From Serratia symbiotica (lineage in GTDB: Bacteria; Pseudomonadota; Gammaproteobacteria; Enterobacterales; Enterobacteriaceae), in assembly GCA_900155695.1 (NCBI GenBank), contig FUHL01000001.1, positions 900,609 to 964,608 of the forward strand: a DNA stretch of 64,000 nucleotides, read 5' to 3'. Made by a program: the position numbers and the translations under genes. Below are positions 44,696-57,425 of this stretch, piece by piece (within the stretch, counting starts at the first letter, position 1; every line of letters starts with the position of its first letter). The notes under the pieces are model-generated. The model was not told where the DNA came from, did not search any database, and saw only the letters and a list, made by a program, of their open reading frames with translations.

Positions 44696-45607
44696 TTAAT
44701 TCAGTCTTACAGGTATGTCTGTAATGGCTGTCATTGTTGCATCTACCATATGTCTCTGAATACTGGAATGAATGAGAATGTTGTTAACAAACATCGATAA
44801 TTTTACTGGTAATGGGTTGTTAGAGTACATTTCTGCTACGTTTTTTAATTAAAGGAGAACGAATTACCAGTGAATAGACATTGCCCTTTGCAATACTAAC
44901 TGTTACTAGTTCATTTATGAAATGTACACAAGTACCAACAGGAACATTTTAAAATAGATATTTTATATCATTATCGCGCAGCCGTATACCACCATGACTA
45001 ACGTGAAGAACTATACAAAAATTCATATTCGTTCTATGAATGACGTAAAGATGCCTTATATATCATATAAAGTATACAACCCCATTGGGTTATCTTGTCC
45101 TGCTGAAAATACTTTAGGTAGCATTTTACCATTATTTACATATTCTTTACGTATCTGATTTGTTTTGGTCCGAGTTGGTTTTTCTTGCTTTCTGTATACA
45201 CTCGCAATCCAATTTAATGGAGTGTCTTTTCCTATTTTTCCAATACTAATGGGAAACACTACGACAGTAGTGGAGGTTTTAGGGTAATAGTAAAGACGCA
45301 TTTCAGCGCCATTAATGCCGTGTCTCGATGTAGTTGGCAACATTATCTGCTGTGGAATGGTGAGTATGCTTCCTTCTTTTGGCAGGAAATGATCTATGCC
45401 GGAATTTGTTTCCAGCGTATTGATTAATCCAATGTTATATTTAGCAGTAAAACTCTTTAGCAACAGTTTTTTGCCTGTTTGGCACGATGAACTGCATGTG
45501 TTTACCAGTTGTGCTATAGACGGTAAGGAATATACAATGGCAAAAACAAACTGACTGCATACAGAAGATAGTATCGTCACTATTACTAGTCATGCACGAA
45601 TGCTCAT
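44696..45607 (-). pseudogene. ldtB: Decayed L,D-transpeptidase (LdtB/YbiS type)
   Basis: Reads from MSIRA-stop-LVIVTILSS at 45607 to a proper C terminus ITDIPVRLN-stop at 44696 (E. coli YbiS ends GMPVRLN). The 912 bases compare with 921 in E. coli. Middle segments IPQQIMLP, GAEMRLYYYPKTSTTVVV and AGQDNPMGLYTLY match YbiS, but a stop follows. Beyond it [24 protein letters not shown] continues in another frame. The active-site cysteine (YbiS SHGCVRLR) has become glycine. A further pair of compensating shifts scrambles about residues 31-47. The enzyme would crosslink peptidoglycan to Braun lipoprotein in the periplasm; it is dead here. Confidence 0.88.
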
Positions 45608-46117
45608 TATTAGTCTTCGTTAGCAAAGGATATCACTAGTACAAACATTAGGTTATTGAAAGACCTTATTAAAACAAGATGATATCAAAAAAAGTCAATT
45701 CATATTGTTATTTAATTAATACTGTGAGCAGTAGATCTTAGAAAAGATGTGAAACGCCATCCATATTATAGTTAATTTATTACTAATGATTGATAGTCTT
45801 TACTTATTTTTTTTTAAAATTACTATTAGTATCAATACAGATATTTTAGGATCTATGATCATGTAAACTTTATCTCTCTAGCATTTTAAATTTATCTGTA
45901 TAGTATTTGATTGTTTCTGGCCTTGCAATAATGCTAACTACTAGTAATACATTTTATTGCGGTAATCACCAAATATGGTAAAGACGATATGCTAAAATAT
46001 CCATGGATGATAAAGCTAAGTAAAATCATTATTTTAAAATTTTGATTTATTGGATTACATCGATTTTTTTGGATGCTTTAGAGTAATAAATCAAAACAAA
46101 AATTTTTTTCCTGCCCC
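45608..46117. other. Spacer upstream of the groE promoter
   Basis: 0.5 kb, AT-rich, no readable gene. Confidence 0.6.
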
Positions 46118-46145
46118 CTTGAAGATAGATCGAACGCCCACATCT
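46118..46145 (+). promoter_or_regulatory. Sigma-32 (heat-shock) promoter of groES-groEL
   Basis: CTTGAAG (46118-46124), 12-base spacer, CCCACATCT (46137-46145), close to the sigma-32 consensus CTTGAAA...CCCCATnT and to the E. coli groE promoter (CCCTTGAAGG). It is embedded in a G+C-rich island 84 bases before groES, unlike the surrounding AT-rich DNA. Confidence 0.8.
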
Positions 46146-46228
46146 TAGATATACGTTGCTGGTGATAATAATAAATCAGGTGAACAATATAGATGCTATA
46201 TAAATTTTTACTTATAGGAGAATATTAA

Positions 46229-46522
46229 ATGACGATTCGTCCATTACATGATCGTGTTATTGTAAAGCGCAAAGAAGTTGATTCAAAATCTGCCGGTGGC
46301 ATTGTCTTGACTGGCTCTGCAGCGGGTAAATCTACTCGTGGTGAAGTTATTGCAGTTGGGAAAGGACGTGTGCTGGAAAGTGGAACTGTTCAACCATTAG
46401 ATGTGAAAGTTGGCGATACTGTCATTTTCAATGACGGCTATGGTGTAAAAGTAGAAAAAATCGATACTCAAGATGTATTGATCATGTCCGAAAGTGACAT
46501 TATGGCAATTGTTGAAGCATAA
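46229..46522 (+). CDS. groS: Co-chaperonin GroES
   Basis: Heptameric lid of the GroEL folding chamber. It has 97 residues, the same as E. coli: [20 protein letters not shown] at the start, and the mobile loop that binds GroEL is [22 protein letters not shown] lies before the ATG. It is followed by groL after 44 bases. Sigma-32 control is indicated by the promoter upstream. Confidence 0.98.
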   Translation: MTIRPLHDRVIVKRKEVDSKSAGGIVLTGSAAGKSTRGEVIAVGKGRVLESGTVQPLDVKVGDTVIFNDGYGVKVEKIDTQDVLIMSESDIMAIVEA

Positions 46523-46554
46523 TTTTGCTTTATCTTTTGAAGTAAACGAGTTGA

Positions 46555-48213
<1,659 letters not shown>

Positions 48214-48293
48214 TTATCCTACCAAGCTCTCTATATATTTATATAGCCTCTGTAAATACTGAAGCTAGATACATTTAAATAAAATAATCACTT

Positions 48294-48329
48294 CACCCTA
48301 TGAGCAATATGCTGATAGGGTGCTTTTTT
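48294..48329 (+). terminator. Rho-independent terminator of groES-groEL
   Basis: CACCCTAT (48294-48301) pairs with ATAGGGTG (48315-48322) and is followed by C and six T. The clearest terminator in the window. Confidence 0.9.
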
Positions 48330-49756
48330 ATCTAGTATTATATACTAATGCATGTATTAATATTATTTTAAAAATATTAATCTAAAATTCATTTGGTATA
48401 TAAAAGTCAGGTGAATCTACGATTTATAGAAAGGTTTATTAATTTTAGATTTTGTGATCATATAATATAGCACCAGCTTTACAATTTTCTAAACTTCTAT
48501 ATTATATAGAAGTTGCACTATCTTATTTTAATTTCAGTGCAATAATAGAAACACTTTGAATATTATATATAGATTATGAGCTATATGGCATAGAGTTTAT
48601 TTTAAAATGTAAAATTTACATATTTGATACATTTTCATAAGTTATTTTAATTAATAAAATCTATATACTAAAAGGATATGAACAGTTTCTAAATTGAAAT
48701 TTATAAATCTGCTATTATCATGCAATAATATTACATTTATTTTCATTTAGCAATATAAAAAACATAAAGATTATCTTTACTATAAAATATATCAATTAAT
48801 AATAAAAATACCGTAAATATAATATGAGTGGCAAAAAATATAATTTTTACAATATCTACTTAATGGAAGATGATATTAATATTGATTATGATAGAAATCA
48901 TTGTCTTATTTCACACTCTGAATGATTAGAAAAAGTAATACAGATAATATTCAATGGAATTCTTGACTTATATTATATCAAATATGGATTTGAAGAGATA
49001 GATTTTTGCTATTTATATCTTGTTAATTGAATATATACCTTCTGTTGATAGCAATCTCGTTATTTATTTATGCCTTGTATAAATCAATTCAAGCATTAGT
49101 AATGTTTTGATGTATATTAGTAAATAGTATAAAAATATATTTTATACAACATTTAATATTTATATTAACAATGCTACAAACTTAATTTAATATGTTTATG
49201 GAAATCTTATATAGATTATAAAAAAGCACCTAAAATTCAAGAAAAGAACATATACTTATCAAAAAGATACAAATTAAGTTAAGAACTTAGATTAGCAATC
49301 TACAGTAACAAAATCTTTATTAAATGTATGTGTTATAGATCATAATAATATGATCTATCTTATAGGCGCAATTAATTATAAACAATCAAATGTAAACTAC
49401 CATAGCCTAATAAAATATAAAAATATACTTGAGATTAAAAGTAGATAATAAACTATGTATAATTAAATGAACATGGCATTATTAAAAATAATAGCGTAAA
49501 ATTCTAATTGATCTTTTGATTCTAAAAGAAATTAAAGAAGAGGACAAAATAGCATTTTTTGCTAGATGCCTATATCTATTATTACTTCTTTTCATTATCT
49601 AAGATAAATATTATCTTCTAAGATTCATTAGAATGCTACTCTCTCTTTCAGTCAAATACAAAGATATGGTAAAGTAAACTTTTTTAGAAAAATGATAGTA
49701 ATCGCAATTGTTAAAAGTTATATACAATTTATAGTTAAAATGGAATAATAAATACT
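48330..49756. other. AT-rich spacer between groEL and proS
   Basis: 1.4 kb with stops in all frames. No gene, RNA or repeat of note; gene order is rearranged relative to E. coli here. Confidence 0.6.
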
Positions 49757-51478
49757 ATGCGTACTAGGCAATATTTGCTATCTACACTGAAAGAAATTCC
49801 TATTGATGCCGAAGTTATTAGTCATCAACTAATGTTACGTGCCGGCATGATCCGCAAACTAGCTTCTGGACTGTATACTTGGTTACCGACTGGTTTACGT
49901 GTGCTAAGAAATGTAGAGAACATTATTCGCGAAGAAATGAACAATGCTAATGCAATTGAATTATCTATGCCAATACTGCAGCCTGCTGATCTATGGAAAG
50001 AAAGTGGTCGATGGGAGAAGTATGGACTAGAGTTATTACGCTTTGTCGATCGTAGTAACCGTCTGTGTATGCTTAGTCCAACTGATGAAGAAGTCATTAC
50101 TGATTTAATACGTAATGAAATTAGCTCCTATAAACAACTACCGTTAAATTTCTTCCAAATCCGAACTAAATTTCGTGATGAAGTACGCCCACGTTTCGGC
50201 ATTATCCGATCTCGCGAGTTTATAATGAAAGACGCTTATTCATTTCATATTTCACAAGACTCCCTTCACGAAACCTATGATTTAATGTGTCAAGTCTATA
50301 AGAAAATATTTAGTCGCATTGGTCTTGAGTTTCATACAGTACATGCTGATACCGGATCAATCGGTGGTAGTGTTTCTCATGAGTTTCATGTGCTAACTGA
50401 AAACGGCGAGGATGATATTGTGTTCTCTACAAATTCTGACTATGCGGCCAATATTGACTTAGCAGAAGCTATAGCTCCCTTAAATATACGTTTGGCTGCT
50501 AAAGAAAAACTACGCATGGTTGATACTCCTAACTTTAAAAGTATAGATGAACTAGTTAAGCAAAGATATATACCAATAGAAAAAACTATTAAAACGATTC
50601 TAGTACACGCTACTGAAGAAAGTGGATATAAGTTAGTCGCTCTCTTGATACGCGGAGATCATGTGTTAAATAAAGTTAAAGCTGAAAAGCTAATGCAAGT
50701 TTTCTCTCCGCTTACTTTAGCTACTGAAGAAGAAATTCGCGACGTTAATAGTGTTGGCTCCTGTTCTCTGGGTCCTATTCATCTACAAAAGGTAGCTATT
50801 ATTGCCGATCGCAGCGTCGAAAACATGAGCGATTTTGCCGCAGATGCTAACATTAAAGGTAAACACTATCTCGGCATTAATTGGATACGCGACTTACCAT
50901 TGCCACAGGTTGCTGATATTCGTAATGTTATGAAAGGTGATGCTAGCCCGGATGGAAAGGGTACACTTTTAATTAAACGCGGTATGGAAGTGGGCCATAT
51001 ATTCAAACTGGGAACGAAATATACAGAGGCTATGAATGTTGCTATACAAAGCAAAAATGGCTGCAAAGAGTTACTCACTATGGGTTGCTACGGAATGGGT
51101 ATAACTCGCGTAATAGCTGCAGTTATTGAACAAAATCATGACAAAAGAGGTATTATTTGGCCATCTGCAATTACACCATTTCAGGTAGCAATTCTTCCAA
51201 TAAACATGTCTAATTCATTAAGTGTACGTACAGTAGCCGACGAGCTGTATAACACCCTACTTTCATATAAAATCGATGTACTATTTGATGACCGTCAAGA
51301 ACAGCCTGGCGTGATGTTTGCTGATATAGAATTAATTGGTATAACACACTGTATCATTATTAGTAATAGAACCTTACAAAATGAAGAAGTGGAATATAAA
51401 GATCGTCGCATAGATAAAAAACAAATGATAAAAACTAATAACATTGTTGATTTTTTATTAGAAAAAATAAGCCATTAA
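49757..51478 (+). CDS. proS: Prolyl-tRNA synthetase
   Basis: Class II synthetase charging tRNA-Pro. It has 573 residues (E. coli 572). Motif 2 is readable as [33 protein letters not shown] is in the catalytic core. The bacterial-type editing insertion domain (about residues 230-400) is present, with [12 protein letters not shown]. Motif 3 is GCYGMGITR. The C-terminal anticodon-binding domain contains [19 protein letters not shown]. No decay is seen. Confidence 0.97.
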   Translation: MRTRQYLLSTLKEIPIDAEVISHQLMLRAGMIRKLASGLYTWLPTGLRVLRNVENIIREEMNNANAIELSMPILQPADLWKESGRWEKYGLELLRFVDRSNRLCMLSPTDEEVITDLIRNEISSYKQLPLNFFQIRTKFRDEVRPRFGIIRSREFIMKDAYSFHISQDSLHETYDLMCQVYKKIFSRIGLEFHTVHADTGSIGGSVSHEFHVLTENGEDDIVFSTNSDYAANIDLAEAIAPLNIRLAAKEKLRMVDTPNFKSIDELVKQRYIPIEKTIKTILVHATEESGYKLVALLIRGDHVLNKVKAEKLMQVFSPLTLATEEEIRDVNSVGSCSLGPIHLQKVAIIADRSVENMSDFAADANIKGKHYLGINWIRDLPLPQVADIRNVMKGDASPDGKGTLLIKRGMEVGHIFKLGTKYTEAMNVAIQSKNGCKELLTMGCYGMGITRVIAAVIEQNHDKRGIIWPSAITPFQVAILPINMSNSLSVRTVADELYNTLLSYKIDVLFDDRQEQPGVMFADIELIGITHCIIISNRTLQNEEVEYKDRRIDKKQMIKTNNIVDFLLEKISH

Positions 51479-51981
51479 TTTTTTGTAAAAAAATAAACAA
51501 TCTAATATTTTATGATGAATATTTGCCTGTTTTAACGTATCTTATTAAAGCCATTTATGATTGATTATATCTCCTAATAAAAGGCTCAAGTTCTTTACTT
51601 AGTAAAGAACCTCAAAACAATGATAGGCCTCTTAATGTACTATGTTCATTTATTATTATGATCTATAACACATAATATGGTTTTATATAATAAGTAAATA
51701 AGGAATCTATATTTAGCTATCTTAGTAAAAAATAACAGGTAACTATATGACAATGAATAATTGTAACCGTTATATTATTTTTGAATATGGAAATTTATTA
51801 AAGAACCATATAAAGATATGTAGAGAGTAATATGTATTACATCATATTATAACAATGTAACTGTAGGCATCATACAGTTACTCTATAAGTATTAATGGTA
51901 TATCTTTAATTTCATGGTCAGAATAACATAACATTTATTTCAATTACTACATTATCTAGAAATCAAAGATATAATGCCGCA
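51479..51981. other. Spacer between proS and nudF
   Basis: 0.5 kb between convergent genes; no gene recognised. Confidence 0.6.
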
Positions 51982-52617
51982 CTATGAGATGCCCCACTCT
52001 TTTCTTAAAGATATATAGTGTAAAGCTAGCCATTGCAGTGCAATGAATGATGCAGCATTATCAATTACTCCTTCTGTCATCCAGCAATAAGCTTGTTTAC
52101 GGCTAACAACATGAACGCGAATATCTTCATGTTCTTTTGCTAATCCATGGATGCCGTGAGCTTGATCGGAATCTACCTCACCTACCATCATGGATATTCG
52201 TTCGCTAGTACCACCTGGACTAGATAGATAACTCAGCATTTTCTTGCATCGTCTAATATCTATACCTGCTTCTTCTCGTGCCTCACGTCGGCATACATCT
52301 TCTATATTCTCTCCAGGAGAAATAATTCCTGCCACCATTTCGAGTAACCAAGGAGAAAGACTTACATCGATAGCCGCGATGCGCAATTGTTCAATTAGAA
52401 CCACTTCATCACGAACTGGATCATATGGTAACAATATCGCTGCATTTCCACGTTCAACTATTTCACGTTGAATTTTTGAGCTAATTCCACCATTGAATAA
52501 GCGATGGCGAAACCGATATAGATGAATTGAAAAAAAACCACGGTATCGTGTTTCACGAGAAATAATTTCTACATCTTTTTTATTGAAGGTAACTGGCAAA
52601 GAACGCAAATGGTTCAT
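51982..52617 (-). CDS. nudF: ADP-ribose pyrophosphatase
   Basis: Nudix hydrolase that splits ADP-ribose to AMP and ribose 5-phosphate. It has 211 residues (E. coli 209). The Nudix box begins GIISPGENIEDVCRREAREE and ends AGI. PVTFNKKDVEIISRETRYRG and the C-terminal IDNAASFIALQWL are conserved. The frame is open 11 codons upstream, but MNHLRSLPVTF has GGAG 9 bases before it and fits the family. In E. coli it is divergent from tolC, which is absent here. Confidence 0.94.
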   Translation of the reverse strand: MNHLRSLPVTFNKKDVEIISRETRYRGFFSIHLYRFRHRLFNGGISSKIQREIVERGNAAILLPYDPVRDEVVLIEQLRIAAIDVSLSPWLLEMVAGIISPGENIEDVCRREAREEAGIDIRRCKKMLSYLSSPGGTSERISMMVGEVDSDQAHGIHGLAKEHEDIRVHVVSRKQAYCWMTEGVIDNAASFIALQWLALHYISLRKEWGIS

Positions 52618-54530
52618 AAAAATAATCTCCATTTTAATCATGGAATACAATACACATTGTGATAATAAAAAATTATCATGCTGATTTACTTTATGATAAA
52701 TTATTAAATATATTATTAAAAATAATATAGGCGATGGTATAGGCCTTAAAATATAAAAATTATAAAAGATATAAGTATCTTGCTAACTGATAAATAGTTC
52801 TAACTAGAAGTAAATTTATAACCATTTATTTTCTTATCATCAGTACTAATAAATTAGTTTGATTATATAAAAGTAATATAAACAGTAAAACACGCACTGC
52901 TATTATCATTTCTATCGGCCTAAGCAACGTTACTTCAATATACTGATCAAATCATCTATTCTAAATTCATAAATGAACCATAGAAGGTAATTTAAAACAG
53001 TCTAATACTACTCTAGTTACAGCAAATACAGAAATTTAAAAAAAATTAAAAGTATGTAACTACTATTGTATAGTATTGCACATGCCTGTAGGTGAATTTG
53101 ATATTTCCAGTACCCACTAAGACAAAAGGTTAAAGCGTACCAGTACGCGATACAACAAAGTTGTATATTTATGTTAAAAATACAGATCTATATAAACATA
53201 AATTCTTTTGTTGCTTACACAATAATGTGTAATGCCTTTTATTGTGTACCTTAGTAAAATTATTACTATACCAATAGTATTTTATACTTTCCAAAATAAA
53301 TAGAGAACCTTACAAAGTACATGAAATTAAGTAATACTTCAATCAAGGCGTAGTAGCGATAGAATGATTTTTAAAATGAATAATTAAACTATAATAGTAT
53401 AATATATAATATGTGAGAACCACGCCGTTAAGTGCTTGGTGAATTTTATAAGGATGCTAGCTTTGTTGGATATTCATTGATTGATATAATTATATCTAGA
53501 ATTGATTAAAATATACTAAAAATAATTTATATTATAAAAATATAGCTTACATACGTTTTAAGAAAACTGTTTAAAATCATTATATTTTATACTTATTCAT
53601 CCGCTCTCCTTTATTGTTGTTTATGTTTACGTCTAGATTGATATAATAATAGAGTTAAGATTTATTTTTAAATATTAGGAGATAACAAAGATATACTATT
53701 ATCTCTATATAAGATATAATTGTTATAATTTCTACAGCTTAAAAAAGATATAAGTTAAAAAATTTCATCAGAAGATTGGTATCACTGCTCGCAAGAAAAT
53801 TCATTAAATATTCTTTATTCTTTAAGAATAACATGACTTTTATTTATATACACTTTATTTTCTATTAAACCAGCGATAAAAATTATTATTTTAAGTAATG
53901 TTTGCATCAATGTTTATCATAAAATAAACGATGATATATAGGGTCAGTCTTGGTATATAAAAATATAAATTTATACGAGTTGAGCAAGTTGCCTGAACTA
54001 TAGAATTAGGTCATAGGCAACCTGATTGATCTTTATATCTTGAGACTATATAACGTAACATATTATAATTTTAAAGTTAATATAGATAGAATTCTATACA
54101 CCGTATGGCTTGTTTAAGCATTATGTTAAATAAAAATGCTATTCTTTTATATAAAATATTTCCTAATTTTCTGAAAATTACTACTAATCTAATTGGATAA
54201 AACAATATTAGCAACTACATGCTAGTATTACTAAATTGCTATTTATACGTAAAACTTTTTAAGTTTTACATTATTTAAAATTTTTTTAAATGGCATGTCT
54301 TTAAGTCATCGTAATGAAAAGACATTATAGTATGATAATGCATCTATTACTAAAGTATAAAACAAATCCTTTATAAATTAACGGTACATTTTAAAAAGAT
54401 CTATTTTTTAGCATTAGATTATTTATAAATATCCTAGATTGCTTACAAAGATTTTTATGTTGATATCTATATATCATATGGAATCAATGTATGCGATACA
54501 TGATAAAAAATCATTAAAAACCAAATACAC
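52618..54530. other. Spacer at the former tolC-zupT interval
   Basis: E. coli has tolC, ygiABC, ygiD and zupT between nudF and ribB. Here 1.9 kb remain with stops in all frames. A less AT-rich patch at 53080-53170 may be a worn gene fragment, but I could not match it to TolC or ZupT. Confidence 0.55.
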
Positions 54531-55184
54531 TTAGCTAGCTTTCTGCTTGTAATACTTTCGATAAGCCACTAACTCTTCGATAGTAAGCACTACCATGTCA
54601 TGCTGTTTAGCAAATTGCATTACCTCCGGGGCATGCGCCATAGTGCCATCATCATTAGTCAATTCACACAGTACTCCAGCAGGCTTAAAACCAGCCATCG
54701 ATACTAGATCTACGGTTGCTTCAGTATGACCACGCCGACTCAATACACCACCGGATTGAGCTCTCAATGGAAATACATGTCCTGGACGATTTAGATCGCT
54801 TGGTTTAGCGTTATCAGCAATAGCGGCATGGATAGTCGTTAAACGATCTGTCGCAGAAACCCCAGTAGTAACGCCTTGTGCGGCCTCAATGCTCACAGTA
54901 AAAGGAGTCTGGAAATGACTAGAGTTATGATCAACCATCATCGGTATCTCGAGCTGCTGACGACGATCCTCAGTAATACATAGGCATATAATGCCGCTGC
55001 CGTGGTGAATAGTCAGAGCCATTTGCTTCACTGTCATAGTTTCGGCAGCAAAAATTATATCACCTTCATTTTCACGGTTTTCATCATCAAGAACCATCAC
55101 TCCATGTCCTTTACGTAATGCATTAAGTGCACATTCAACTCGTTCTATTTGTGCATAGTAATCTGAAAGTAGTCTCTGATGCAT
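54531..55184 (-). CDS. ribB: 3,4-dihydroxy-2-butanone 4-phosphate synthase
   Basis: Converts ribulose 5-phosphate to 3,4-dihydroxy-2-butanone 4-phosphate and formate, the entry of the four-carbon unit into riboflavin. It has 217 residues, the same as E. coli. [16 protein letters not shown] (metal and substrate site), [20 protein letters not shown] and [13 protein letters not shown] are intact. A role in supplying riboflavin to the host is plausible but depends on other rib genes outside this window. The FMN riboswitch that precedes ribB in E. coli is not visible here. Confidence 0.97.
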   Translation of the reverse strand: MHQRLLSDYYAQIERVECALNALRKGHGVMVLDDENRENEGDIIFAAETMTVKQMALTIHHGSGIICLCITEDRRQQLEIPMMVDHNSSHFQTPFTVSIEAAQGVTTGVSATDRLTTIHAAIADNAKPSDLNRPGHVFPLRAQSGGVLSRRGHTEATVDLVSMAGFKPAGVLCELTNDDGTMAHAPEVMQFAKQHDMVVLTIEELVAYRKYYKQKAS

Positions 55185-55598
55185 GGTAAGGCCTCATTAG
55201 AAAATTATAGATTACCAGAATCAGGACTATTTTTAGTAGTAGCAAGCAATAGCTAAAATGATGTAAGTTTATTAAAAGTCTAAGAGATATCCATACTAGA
55301 TTCTTTCTATAACTATAACTCTTAGAATCTAAATTCTATCGTATCTCCTGATTTCTAATCAACCTAGAATCGAATGAGTGAATATTCATGAGCTATTTTA
55401 CTGGAAGCAAAATATTTACTTAATTAATAGAAATTGATTTACTGGTAATAAACATTTTAATTATATCAATAATGATAAGATAGAGCAATTACTTAAAATA
55501 TCATAAAACTATAAATCGGTAGTATTATTTCGACTGTATTTAACTTGCAAGTCGTACTACAATAGAAAGTAAAAATCAAACTATAAAATGGAAAAGTC
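55185..55598. other. Divergent spacer between ribB and ubiK, no FMN riboswitch seen
   Basis: 414 AT-rich bases. I looked on the minus strand for the paired G-rich and C-rich segments of an RFN element and found none. Promoters for both genes must lie here, but none is clear by eye. Confidence 0.55.
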
Positions 55599-55874
55599 GT
55601 GATTAACGTAAAAAAAATTGAAGAGCTCGCACGCCAGATTCATGGATCCATGCCTCAAGTCGTACGTATTTTCGGAGAAGATATTGAGAAAAAAATCTTC
55701 CAGATATTGCAATCACAATTAATTAATTGTAATGTCATTAACCGAGAAGAATTTGATGTACAAAATAGATTATTACTTTGTACACGTAAACATCTAGCAT
55801 TGCTAGAGCAGCGCATCATTAAACTAGAAACAATGCTTGATGCTACATCTCCAGGCATACAAGAAAAAGAATAG
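55599..55874 (+). CDS. ubiK: Ubiquinone biosynthesis accessory factor UbiK
   Basis: Small trimeric coiled-coil protein (formerly YqiC) that assists the ubiquinone biosynthesis complex with UbiJ. It has 91 residues (E. coli 96). The N-terminal helix [16 protein letters not shown] with [13 protein letters not shown] and the C-terminal coiled coil [12 protein letters not shown] are clear. Uses a GTG start. It lies between divergent ribB and convergent hldE, as in E. coli. The end of the coiled coil is slightly shortened. Confidence 0.9.
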   Translation: MINVKKIEELARQIHGSMPQVVRIFGEDIEKKIFQILQSQLINCNVINREEFDVQNRLLLCTRKHLALLEQRIIKLETMLDATSPGIQEKE

Positions 55875-56000
55875 TACTCATTTAACATACATTATATCTT
55901 TTCTATTTCTCACTATAGCCTGTAAACAAAAATGTAATTCTATCCCTGTATAGCAGTAACATATCATATATTTTTACTCGGCGAAATTGTATACCATGTA

Positions 56001-57425
56001 TTATTGTTCTTTGATTTTAGTGATAATATTAGTAGTCGATAAATCTTTGATAAAGTGCATGACTTTAACATCTCCACCATTGGCCCATACTTCTGAGCTA
56101 CCAGCAATATCTTCTAGCTGATAGTTGCCACCTTTTACTAAAAAATCGGGCAAAATATCACTAATTAAATCCTGAGGCGTATCTCCTTCAAATGAAACCA
56201 CCCAATCTACGGATTTCAGTGCGCTAAGTACAATCATACGGTGTTCTAGCATATTGACTGGACGCGCTGCTCCCTTGAGGCGCTGAGTAGAAGCATCGCT
56301 GTTGACCGCTACGATTAATCGATCACCAAGCTTACGGGCATTAATTAAATAAGAAATGTGACCGGCATGTAAAATATCGAAAATACCATTAGTCATCACT
56401 ATTTTTTCACCACGTTCGCGAGCTTGCGACACAGCGATCTTTAACTGGATTGGAGTCATCACACCAAGACAATTGTCCACACGTCTATGGATAGCATTTG
56501 CAAGTTCAATAGGAGAAACACTTGAAGTCCCTAATTTACCGATTACAACTCCAGCAGCTGCGTTAGCTAGGAAACAAGAATCTTCTAACGAATTACCAAC
56601 TGCTAAAGTTGCAGCTAGGACGCCAATTACAGTATCACCAGCACCGGTAACATCGAATACTTCTTGTGCTGGTGTAGGGAGATGCAATGGCGCAAGACCA
56701 GGTTGCAAAAGGGTCATACCGTATTCGGAACGAGTTATCAGCAGTGCTGATATTGCAAAATCATCTATTAACTTCATCCCTCTTTTAACTAAATTCACTT
56801 CATCTTTACAATGACCTACTACTGCTTCAAATTCAGATAAATTTGGCGTTAGTAATGTGGCTCCACAATACCGTTTAAAATCGGCACCTTTCGGATCTAT
56901 TAATACTGGCACCTTAGCAGCACGCGCTAGTTTAATAATATTCTGTACTTTATTTAGTGTACCTTTAGCATAATCGGATAAGACTAAAACACTAATCTGA
57001 GGTAATGCTTTCTGAATGCGTATTAATATTTCTTCCGTATCTACGTTAGAAAAATACTCCTCGAAATCAAGACGTATTAACTGCTGATTACGTGATAATA
57101 CACGTAGTTTAGTGATAGTTGAATAAGTAAGTGATTCGATAAAATCGCAGTACACGTTTACAGAATTTAATTTAGTATTAAGTGCTCGCCCTGCATCATC
57201 AATGCCAGTGAGTCCCACCAAACGTGAATTAGCTCCTAGCGACGCAATATTCATAGCCACATTAGCGGCACCACCCGGACGCTCTTCAATAATATTAACT
57301 TTTACTACAGGTACAGGAGCTTCTGGTGAAATGCGATTCGAAGAACCATACAAATATCGATCTAATATAATATCTCCGACTACGAGTACACTTGCATTGC
57401 GAAAATCAGGTAGTTTAATATTCAT
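56001..57425 (-). CDS. hldE: Bifunctional heptose 7-phosphate kinase / heptose 1-phosphate adenylyltransferase
   Basis: Carries out two steps of ADP-heptose synthesis for the LPS core. It has 474 residues (E. coli 477). The N-terminal ribokinase-type domain (about 1-315) contains [27 protein letters not shown] and [15 protein letters not shown] with the catalytic aspartate. The C-terminal nucleotidyltransferase domain (about 340-474) contains [16 protein letters not shown] with HxGH. Both halves are intact, which fits retention of HldD, WaaC and WaaF. glnE, next to it in E. coli, is absent. Confidence 0.97.
   Translation of the reverse strand: MNIKLPDFRNASVLVVGDIILDRYLYGSSNRISPEAPVPVVKVNIIEERPGGAANVAMNIASLGANSRLVGLTGIDDAGRALNTKLNSVNVYCDFIESLTYSTITKLRVLSRNQQLIRLDFEEYFSNVDTEEILIRIQKALPQISVLVLSDYAKGTLNKVQNIIKLARAAKVPVLIDPKGADFKRYCGATLLTPNLSEFEAVVGHCKDEVNLVKRGMKLIDDFAISALLITRSEYGMTLLQPGLAPLHLPTPAQEVFDVTGAGDTVIGVLAATLAVGNSLEDSCFLANAAAGVVIGKLGTSSVSPIELANAIHRRVDNCLGVMTPIQLKIAVSQARERGEKIVMTNGIFDILHAGHISYLINARKLGDRLIVAVNSDASTQRLKGAARPVNMLEHRMIVLSALKSVDWVVSFEGDTPQDLISDILPDFLVKGGNYQLEDIAGSSEVWANGGDVKVMHFIKDLSTTNIITKIKEQ

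Noticed and set aside
45056..45580. 174-codon open frame as an intact L,D-transpeptidase gene
   Set aside because: It lacks the catalytic domain, part of it is out of frame relative to the family, and the remainder of the protein continues in other frames with stops. Treated as part of a pseudogene.
53080..53170. tolC fragment in the nudF-ribB spacer
   Set aside because: Synteny suggests tolC, but no frame gave a convincing run of TolC residues.
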